In this document: one piece after another, positions 12,301-16,266 of the stretch
Position numbering within the stretch: position 1 is the stretch's first letter
Layout: the number at the start of each line of letters is the position of its first letter
DNA from: H2-BAC3 sp045863035
GTDB taxonomy: Bacteria > Bacteroidota > Ignavibacteria > Ignavibacteriales > Ignavibacteriaceae
Assembly (NCBI GenBank): GCA_045863035.1
Contig: BTUV01000053.1
Coordinates: forward strand, 1 to 20,470
Length of the DNA stretch: 20,470 nucleotides
Direction of reading: 5' to 3'
The notes under the pieces: model-generated
Seen by the model: the letters and a program-made list of their open reading frames with translations, nothing else
What the model was told of the DNA's origin: nothing
Databases searched by the model: none
Program-made: the position numbers and the translations under genes

Positions 12301-15300
12301 GTTAATTACCTGGAATTCACAGGGCATAGAGGAGGTAAAAATTGATTTTACTTCCAATAATGGAGCCACCTGGACCGCGGTTGATACCGTTACAAGCAAT
12401 GGTCAGTATCTCTGGACTGTTCCTTCAGTCACTTCTGCACTCTGTAAGATCAGAATCAGTGATGCAACCAATGGCTATCCTGTTGATGAGTCAGACGCAG
12501 TATTCTCTATAACTACATCCTCTCCTCAGAGCATCGCGGTAACATCTCCAAACGGCGGAGAAACTTATGCTTCAGGAGCGAATCAGTTCATTACCTGGAC
12601 GAGCTCCGGGGTTGATTCAGTGCAGATTGAATACACAACCAATAATGGTGTTGACTGGACAACAATTTCCTCAGGAACAGAAAGCGACGGCTCTTACCTG
12701 TGGAGTCCGGTCCCAACTGTACAGACAAATAATGCAAAAATCAGAATTTATGATTATTCTGACGGCGCGCCTTCAGATGAAAGTAATGCAGTTTTCAGTA
12801 TATCACCAAATCCGATAGTTACGGTAACTGCACCAAATGGTTCGGAATCACTTGTCGGCGGAGCTGATTATATGATTCGATGGACTTCATCAAACCTTGC
12901 TAATGTAAAAATTGAATATACCTCTGATAATGGCGCTTCATGGAATACAATTTCAGCGTCAACTTCCTCAACAGGAAGTTATCTCTGGACTGTGCCGAAT
13001 GTTACTTCTGAACTCTGCAAAATCAGAATCAGTGATCCGGCAGATGGTGAGCCGCAGGATATATCAGACAATGTATTCAGCATTGCTGCCAGCGCGCCTG
13101 AGTCAATAACTGTAACTTCGCCTGACGGAGGGGAGTCATTACCGGCCGGATCAAGCCAGGTTATTGCCTGGACAAGTTCAGGTGTTACTAATGTGAAAAT
13201 TGAATATACAACTAATAACGGAGTCAGTTGGACAACGATAGTTGCATCTACTGAAAGTGACGGCTATTATATATGGAGCTCCGTTCCTGCGGTTACATCA
13301 AACAACTGTAAAATCCGGATATCCGATGCGGCAGACGGCAGTCCCTCAGATGAAAGCGATGCAGTATTCAGCATTGCACCCGAACCGGCTATTACTGTTT
13401 TTGATCCTAACGGAGGCGAGGTCTGGTCATACGGCACATCGCAGAACATCACCTGGACGACTGAGAATCTTGAACAAGTAAAGATTGAATTCACTACGAA
13501 TAACGGATATACGTGGACAACCATCATTGACAGCACGGCCTCTACGGGCAGTTATAGCTGGAGTATTCCGAATCTGAACTCATCGCTCTGTCGCATAAGA
13601 ATCAGCGATCACAATGACGGAATTCCGTTCGATATATCTGATAATAACTTTACTTTAACTAATCAGGTTGAGCAAATTCTTACGGTTACCTCGCCAAACG
13701 GCGGAGAAACTTATGAGTCCACTACTTCCCAGAATATTACCTGGCTGAGTTCTGCTGTTAATAAGGTGAAGATTGAGTTCACAACAAACAACGGTCTTAC
13801 CTGGTCGGTGATAGTTGACAGTACTGAAAGTGACGGCTTGTATGAATGGAGTCCGCTGCCATCAGTTACATCTACGCTCTGTAAGGTAAGAGTAAGTGAC
13901 CTGACAGATGGTTCGCCGGTGGATGAAAGTGATGCTACATTCTCAATAACACCCGTGAAATATATAACGGTTACCTATCCAAACGGCGGAGAAAATCTCT
14001 TCGCGGGTACACTTTACAATATCACCTGGAGCTCACAGGGAGTAAGTAATGTGCGCATAGAATACCGCATTGGTACAGCCGGTGAATATGAGACAATAGT
14101 AGAATCCACTCCGAGTGACGGAAGCTATGAGTGGAGTCCGTCAATATCTGCATCGTTCTACAAAATACGTGTGGCAAACGCTGATGCAGTAACACCTTCA
14201 GATGAATCAAACGGCACATTTACCGTACTTGCCGAACCGTCAATTACGCTCATTACTCCTGACGGCGGTCAGTCCTTACTTGCAGGCGCTCAATACAATA
14301 TCACCTGGGAGTCTGCCGGACTAAGCGATGTCAAGATAGAACTCACAACAAATAACGGTTCTTCATGGTCCACAATTGTTGACAGTACTGAAAGCGATGG
14401 TATATATATCTGGACGGTTGACTCGGTTAATTCATCATTGTGCAAAATTCGCATCACGGATGAAGAAGACGGTCTGCCTTCAGATCAGTCGGGTTCGACT
14501 TTCCGTATAACAACTGCACTACCTCAGAGCATAACGGTAACAGCACCGAACGGCGGACAGACTGTTCCGGCCGGCACGTCTTTGCCGATTACCTGGGTAA
14601 GTTCAGGCATTGATACCGTAAAGATTGAATACTCAACTAACAACGGACAAACCTGGAGTGATATCGTCTCGGCCACACCTGCCAATGGTATATATATCTG
14701 GAATCCGGTTCCGGCTGCCGCGTCATCAAACTGCCTCATCCGTATAAGTGATGAATCAGACGATTTCCCGTTTGATCAGAGTGATGCGGTATTCAGTATT
14801 ACCGCGGAGCCGTTAATACGCATCATTTCACCGGATGGCGGTCAGTCTTTCCTCGCAGGAAGTTCTCAGCAGATTCGCTGGACTTCACAGAACGTTCCGA
14901 ATGTTGATCTTCATTATACTACCAACAACGGTGCTACCTGGGATACTATCAGAACAAATATCCCGAGTACCGGTGTATATATTTGGAGCATTCCGGCCGG
15001 TTTGAACTCTGAGCAAAGCAGAGTGCGGGTACGCGATGCATCAGACGGCAGTCCGTCTGCTGAATCAGACTCGAACTTTACCATCGCTTCAAGTCCGTAT
15101 ATCCGGGTAACTTTCCCGAACGGTGGCAACAGTATTATTGGTGATACGGTACTTACCTGGTACTCTGTCGGTGTTGAGAATGTTGATATCGAATATACGC
15201 TTGACAATGGTATGACAGCATGGAATCCCGTGGTTCTTAATACCGCATCAACGGGTGCGTATCAGTGGGTATTCATTAACCAGCTCTCTTCGAATGCCCG

Positions 15301-15655
15301 GATCAGAGTGACATCTACCGCGGATGCTTCGATCAGCGATATGAGTGATGCTCCTTTTAATGTCGGCTTTAATGCCGGAAGACCGGTCATCCTTAATAAC
15401 GAGAATGAACCCTGGATTGAAGGTGCAGCATACAACCTTCGCTGGAAAACAGAATCAGTGAGTCCGGTAAGAATTGAATACTCTTCTGATAACGGAGCGA
15501 CCTGGAATCTTCTTTCAGAGCAGTATGATTCAAAAGCAGGAGAGAATTCGTACGCCGCAAACCGCGGGATATTCAGCAGTGGACGTGTTCTTTTCAGAAT
15601 AACTGATATACAAAACGGACTTTCTACCGTAAGTCCGCCAGTTGATATAAAATAG
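3338..15655 (+). CDS. Giant lipoprotein of 42 tandem Ig-like repeats
   Basis: A single unbroken 4105-residue protein. Residues 1-18 form a lipoprotein signal peptide (basic MIKR, hydrophobic core, LSISC with Cys18 as the lipidated residue). A short Gly/Pro linker follows, then 42 domains of about 93-118 residues from residue 35 to the end. The repeat consensus runs: VTSPNGGE, a Gly turn, ITW, then VKIEYTTNNG, xxWTxI, SDGSYxW, a CKIRISD or NAKIRISD strand, and an acidic DESDAVFSI end. Most domains have three conserved Trp. The pattern resembles the Kre9/Knh1-like Ig-type family (Pfam PF10342 from memory), often found in extracellular bacterial proteins. No enzyme domain, T9SS sorting domain or C-terminal membrane segment is visible. 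The acidic residues E20-D21 just after the Cys resemble a Bacteroidota surface-export signal, so a surface-tethered stalk or adhesin is inferred. The start at 3338 is fixed by the signal peptide; no good ribosome binding site is seen. The binding partner is unknown. Confidence 0.93.
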   Translation: MIKRFLVIVLMMVLSISCNEDTTVGPDTPGGGTTVSIILLAPAGGETYKAGESRAIRWTSNTTNTIKIEYSSDGGTTFQTIAAAVANLGIYNWTVPNTPSPICLIRVSDTENASINDVTDNFFSVVSNVQKSLTLIRPNGSDTLIAGSGYQVQWSSANIANVSLSWSSDNGVSWNVLANSYPADSAKYTWSPIPDIESSNCRFKISEAGTDTLSDASDNRFTIRNSQSVTVLSPNSGETLIKGSSYIISWTATDISSVKLEYSTNDGSTWSTIIASTLNDGSYDWNPIPNISTNQARIRVSDAADGVPSDISDGQFSIADQPSIAVLTPGNGESLTVGSRVSITWSSTGKSFKGGDELRVNKQGKGDQSLVNNISIAYSTDNGLSWTNIVASIPNTGSYSWDPVPNTLTSTGKIRIRDVSDSTVFGLSPGSFSIIPAPVKSVAVLTPNGGEIWGAGTDQFITWASSNITYVRIELSTNNGQSWTTVATNVEASNGSYAWLGIPSTPSQNCKIRISESPVASVTDQSDNAFTIAPEQYITLTAPDGGEILTTGGSTNITWISENIENVKLEYTTNNGFTWTVITNSTESDGFFTWTPVPQVFSTNCRVRISDAADGLPADVSNAIFSILAEPEIRVTSPNGGENIQSGSVHEIKWVTSTPGVSAKRSKSRVVDNDNPGVLNVRIELSTDGGAVWSNITASAPNNGVYIWNPVPNISSALCKIRISDAADGYPTDQSDSAFVVYNQSVQQISITAPNGGEQLTAGGVTGITWTSIGVSAVTIEFTTNNGVSWSTVAGNLPSTGFYSWNPIPVVSSNNCRIRISDAVDSIPAVSSAATFTILPQPTVSVLSPSGGEVLYSGTSHTIRWTSEGLPKVKLEFTTNNGSAWTVIEDSTESDGSYDWTVPVLASSLCKVRVSAPSGGIPSAVSGAVFTITNTQQQSVQVIKPNGGETFYSGVPNQITWTSSGVDTVKIEYSTNNGVNWLAVVNKTASSGSYIWTNVPAITSANAKIRISDATDSAPSDESDAVFTIAVEPQLQVTSPNGGENILAGSVHSITWSTILSKSAKTIAAVKIELSTDAGLNWTQIAESVPNTGSYSWNPVPNISSTSCRVKISDSEDGQPADMSDNNFSIYNVSLQSISVTAPNGGEVLQPGTSFNLTWNSSGVSFVTIELTTNNGLNWSTIVSNTESDGFFQWVPASSIASTNCKIRIYDATDSLPVDESNATFTILQSPAVAVLSPNGGEQLTAGSPYLIQWNSQNIAAVKISFSSNNGASWSSVVDSTESDGQYIWSVPAVSSALCKIKISNQTDGFPQDESDNSFSITTASPQSITVTVPNGGENYSAGSSQIISWTSTGVDSVKIEYTTNNGVNWTVIAAVTESDGSYLWNPLPTVTSANMKVRISDVADGVPTDESNNVFSIAPVPVISVISPNGNELWRTGTVEAITWNSSDLDSVRIEFTTNNGASWTLITAKAPSSGIYQWTIPNVNSQLCKVRISDPADGVPSDVSDNNFTLSNAVVQTIAVTSPNGGGVVTSGVPFEITWNNSGIDSVKIEYTSNNGQTWTTIVSGTQPDGSYFWTNVPVINSSNAKVRISDAADGTPADESDAVFTIRTEPALALTAPNGGDSILAGSVYTITWSTQLSRNTETVTSVKLEFSTDAGLSWSQIAASVPNTGSFNWNPVPNVSSTSCRIKISDADDGLPADMSDNNFTVYNVSLETITVNTPNGGEIIQPGSTFNITWSSSGVANVTIELTTNNGLTWSAIVSNTPSDGFHPWVPSAGISSTNCKIRIFDATDSIPSDESNAGFTIISSPAVNILSPNGGEVYTAGAQQTVTWTSQNVTNVKIEFTSNNGATWDEVISSTPSDGVHQWTITSGISSVLCRIRVSDATNGNPADISDDVFSVVPAQSVTVTSPNGGEVLITGTNQVITWSSSEIDFVKIEYTTNNGVNWNTISASTESDGSYLWSPVPSVITTNAKIRISDAADSSPSDQSDAVFSIAADPVIEVIYPNGGETLLTGSVQNILWNSSNLDNVKIEYTTNNGSSWTVIEAATSSTGSYAWTVPNVNSMLCKIRISDPADGEPFDLSNSTFTVSNVPVQTVRVTAPNGGEVVASGVPFEITWNNSGLDSVKIEYSTNSGQTWSTIVSGTQPDGSYFWTTVPAINSSNAKIRISDAADGTPVDESDAPFNITTEPVLQITAPNGSESISAGSVYTITWTTLLSRMTENVTAVKLEFSTDAGMTWSQITSSAPNNGSYSWNPVPNVSSTACRVKISDALDGTPADMSDADFTVYNIAQQSVTVNAPNGGEIIQPGSTFNITWTSSGISTVGIQLTTNNGLNWSTIVSSTESDGFYQWVPASSIASTNCKVRIYDATDSLPVDESNTSFTILASPAISVLAPNGGESLNSGSTYTITWNSQSIEKVMIEFTSNNGASWSFVDSLNSNGQYLWTVPAVSSVLCKIRISDLTNGYPQDISDEVFSVTTAAPQTITVTSPNGGEILSSGSNRIISWTSSGVDFVKLEYTTDNGVNWNTISATTESDGAYLWSPVPDVVTNNARIRISDAADGAPEDLSDAVFSITPNPAVEVLSPDGGETLLSGAVYSILWTSSNLDNVKIEFTTNNGSSWTVITASTPSTGSYAWTVPNQNSLLCKIRISDPSDGEPFDISTSTFTISNVPIETIRVTAPNGGETGTSGVPYEITWVNSGLDSVKIEYSTNNGQTWTTIVSSTQPDGSYFWTTVPAVNSSNAKVRISDAADGLPSDESDGVFNIRTEPGLTLTAPNGGDSILAGSAYTITWTTTLSRNIESVTAVKLEFSTDSGLNWSQITASAPNTGSYSWNPVPNVSSASCRIRISDAVDGNPADISDSSFTVYNVSLQTITVTAPNGGEIIQPGSTFNVTWSSSGIANVTIEMTTNNGLTWSAIVSNTPSDGLYQWVPSSGISSTNCKIRIYDALDNSPVDESNATFTIISAPAVNVLSPNGSEQYSSGSSQLITWNSQGIEEVKIDFTSNNGATWTAVDTVTSNGQYLWTVPSVTSALCKIRISDATNGYPVDESDAVFSITTSSPQSIAVTSPNGGETYASGANQFITWTSSGVDSVQIEYTTNNGVDWTTISSGTESDGSYLWSPVPTVQTNNAKIRIYDYSDGAPSDESNAVFSISPNPIVTVTAPNGSESLVGGADYMIRWTSSNLANVKIEYTSDNGASWNTISASTSSTGSYLWTVPNVTSELCKIRISDPADGEPQDISDNVFSIAASAPESITVTSPDGGESLPAGSSQVIAWTSSGVTNVKIEYTTNNGVSWTTIVASTESDGYYIWSSVPAVTSNNCKIRISDAADGSPSDESDAVFSIAPEPAITVFDPNGGEVWSYGTSQNITWTTENLEQVKIEFTTNNGYTWTTIIDSTASTGSYSWSIPNLNSSLCRIRISDHNDGIPFDISDNNFTLTNQVEQILTVTSPNGGETYESTTSQNITWLSSAVNKVKIEFTTNNGLTWSVIVDSTESDGLYEWSPLPSVTSTLCKVRVSDLTDGSPVDESDATFSITPVKYITVTYPNGGENLFAGTLYNITWSSQGVSNVRIEYRIGTAGEYETIVESTPSDGSYEWSPSISASFYKIRVANADAVTPSDESNGTFTVLAEPSITLITPDGGQSLLAGAQYNITWESAGLSDVKIELTTNNGSSWSTIVDSTESDGIYIWTVDSVNSSLCKIRITDEEDGLPSDQSGSTFRITTALPQSITVTAPNGGQTVPAGTSLPITWVSSGIDTVKIEYSTNNGQTWSDIVSATPANGIYIWNPVPAAASSNCLIRISDESDDFPFDQSDAVFSITAEPLIRIISPDGGQSFLAGSSQQIRWTSQNVPNVDLHYTTNNGATWDTIRTNIPSTGVYIWSIPAGLNSEQSRVRVRDASDGSPSAESDSNFTIASSPYIRVTFPNGGNSIIGDTVLTWYSVGVENVDIEYTLDNGMTAWNPVVLNTASTGAYQWVFINQLSSNARIRVTSTADASISDMSDAPFNVGFNAGRPVILNNENEPWIEGAAYNLRWKTESVSPVRIEYSSDNGATWNLLSEQYDSKAGENSYAANRGIFSSGRVLFRITDIQNGLSTVSPPVDIK
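6152..7891 (+). repeat. Six-domain superunit 1 (domains 10-15)
   Basis: First of four higher-order repeats. Domain starts are 6152 (class A), 6437 (B), 6746 (C), 7031 (D), 7319 (E) and 7604 (F), giving 95+103+95+96+95+96 = 580 residues. Class marks: A has SGVP..ITW and NAKIRISD; B has an inserted loop (LSKSAKTIAA) and STDAG; C has QPG before the LTW strand and a KIRIYDATDS strand; D has ITW-type strand LIQWNSQN and LCKIKIS; E has ISWTSTGVD and no Cys; F has the short TIPNVNSQLCK hinge and DPADG. Confidence 0.88.
7892..9628 (+). repeat. Six-domain superunit 2 (domains 16-21)
   Basis: Same A-F order as superunit 1, 579 residues. Class B begins at 8177 and class C at 8486, the same internal offsets as in superunit 1. 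Fingerprints recur: SGVPFEITWNNSG (A), the LSRNTETVTS loop (B), IIQPGSTFNITW (C), WTSQNVTNVKIEF (D), VNWNTISASTESDGSYLW (E), and NVNSMLCKIRISDPADGEP (F). Domain 16 has PNGGG instead of PNGGE. Confidence 0.88.
9629..11365 (+). repeat. Six-domain superunit 3 (domains 22-27)
   Basis: Same A-F order, 579 residues, with class B starting at 9914 (offset 285 nt, as in the other superunits). Recurring marks are SGVPFEITWNNSGLDS (A), the LSRMTENVTA loop (B), IIQPGSTFNITW (C), WNSQSIEKVMIEF (D), VNWNTISATTESDGAYLW (E) and SNLDNVKIEFTTNNGSSW (F). Many codons differ synonymously from superunit 2. Confidence 0.88.
11366..13102 (+). repeat. Six-domain superunit 4 (domains 28-33)
   Basis: Same A-F order, 579 residues, with class B starting at 11651. 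Marks are SGVPYEITWVNSGLDS (A), the LSRNIESVTA loop (B), IIQPGSTFNVTW (C), WNSQGIEEVKIDF (D), WTTISSGTESDGSYLWSP (E) and SNLANVKIEYTSDNGASW (F). The regular six-domain order stops after this unit: domain 34 resembles class E/A but has a Cys, and domain 35 resembles class F. Confidence 0.88.
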
Positions 15656-15666
15656 TCAGCCGGTTT

Positions 15667-15698
15667 AAAAAGGGAAGACGAGGTTCTTCCCTTTTTTT
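15667..15698 (+). terminator. Intrinsic terminator of the giant lipoprotein gene
   Basis: A 12-bp perfect stem, AAAAAGGGAAGA (15667-15678) with TCTTCCCTTTTT (15685-15696), has a 6-nt loop and runs into a T tract, starting 11 nt after the TAG stop. This is a textbook Rho-independent structure and separates the giant gene from the next one. Confidence 0.88.
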
Positions 15699-15726
15699 AT
15701 TATATCATGGTATAACTTTTTTCAAT

Positions 15727-15730
15727 GGAG
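15727..15730 (+). promoter_or_regulatory. Shine-Dalgarno GGAG supporting a TTG start
   Basis: GGAG at 15727-15730 lies 6 nt upstream of TTG at 15737. The nearby in-frame ATG at 15725 runs into TGA at 15734-15736, so it cannot start the gene. TTG is the first usable codon and keeps the full family N-terminus. Confidence 0.65.
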
Positions 15731-15736
15731 TTTTGA

Positions 15737-16159
15737 TTGACTGTTTTTTCTGAAATTATTTCTGTTAAATCAAACGGGGGGACTCAGATAATTGACATCA
15801 CATCCGGTATCAATAAAGTGCTGCAAAAATCAGGGGTAAAGGAGGGTACGATTACGGTTAGCGTAAAAGGGTCCACCGCCGGAATTACTTCAATAGAGTT
15901 TGAACCCGGATTGCTGATAGATTATCCCGCTTTCTGGGAACGAATGGTACCTGAGCACATCAGGTATCACCATGACCAGACGTGGCATGACGGTAATGGT
16001 CACAGCCATATCAGGGCAGCTTTGCAGGGTGCATCCTTCCAAACCTCTGTTTTACAGGGTAAGCTTTTCATAGGAACCTGGCAGCAGATCGTTCTGATTG
16101 ATTTTGATAACCGTGCACGCCACCGTGATATTGCTGTAACTCTGATTGGCGAACAATAA
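15737..16159 (+). CDS. yjbQ: UPF0047/YjbQ family protein (thiamine-phosphate synthase-like)
   Basis: A 140-residue soluble cytoplasmic protein that fits the compact UPF0047 (YjbQ) family along its whole length. The family signature is clear: HHDQTWHDGNGHSHIRAAL (His78, His79, His84, Asp85, Asn87, His89, His91), then GTWQQIVLIDFDNRAR at 113-128, both nearly invariant in the family and lining the putative active site. E. coli YjbQ is known for a weak, secondary thiamine-phosphate synthase activity, and its main role is unclear. No thiamine genes are nearby, so the context gives no support for that role. Translation starts at TTG with a good upstream GGAG. It lies 81 nt after the giant gene, beyond a strong terminator, so it probably has its own promoter. 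The family assignment is firm, the reaction is not. Confidence 0.93.
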   Translation: MTVFSEIISVKSNGGTQIIDITSGINKVLQKSGVKEGTITVSVKGSTAGITSIEFEPGLLIDYPAFWERMVPEHIRYHHDQTWHDGNGHSHIRAALQGASFQTSVLQGKLFIGTWQQIVLIDFDNRARHRDIAVTLIGEQ

Positions 16160-16176
16160 ACAGAAGGGGATTTCAC

Positions 16177-16260
16177 TTGAAAAAAATACCCTCTATGGGT
16201 AATTTAAAGGTCATTTTAGAAAATATGTATAATCCCCGGAGTGGGTTAAACCGTAAAGGA
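16177..16260 (+). promoter_or_regulatory. Candidate promoter region and RBS of the amylase gene
   Basis: TTGAAA (16177-16182), a 17-nt spacer and TAATTT (16200-16205) make a sigma70-like pair. A second possible -10, TATAAT, lies at 16228-16233 without a good -35. A small dyad TACCC/GGGTA (16187-16191 and 16197-16201) falls between the first pair's boxes and touches its -10, so it could be an operator or chance. AAAGGA at 16255-16260, 6 nt before the ATG at 16267, is a good ribosome binding site. Promoters in this phylum often differ from sigma70, so the promoter is tentative. Confidence 0.35.
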
Positions 16261-16266
16261 TAAACG

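Larger units (their letters stand above)
3440..15655 (+). repeat. Array of 42 tandem domain repeats (protein level)
   Basis: Units are about 285-309 nt in most cases. The first starts, read by aligning the translation, are 3440, 3728, 4019, 4304, 4658, 4946, 5231, 5582, 5864 and 6152. Domains 4 and 7 are longest because of inserts. Domain 37 replaces the usual TTNNGxxW segment with RIGTAGEYE. Domains 41 and 42 are the most divergent, lacking much of the PNGGE motif or the DESDAVF end. Domains 34-36 look like further E-, F- and A/E-type copies after the regular core. Confidence 0.92.

Noticed and set aside
3440..15655. A regular long repeat array that might be CRISPR or satellite DNA
   Set aside because: Repeats are about 290 nt, lie in one open frame, are conserved as protein rather than DNA, and have no spacers.
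3338..15655. Possible diversity-generating retroelement target or phase-variable repeat gene
   Set aside because: No reverse transcriptase or template repeat is in the window, no simple-sequence tract is present in the gene, and the copies differ mostly at synonymous sites.
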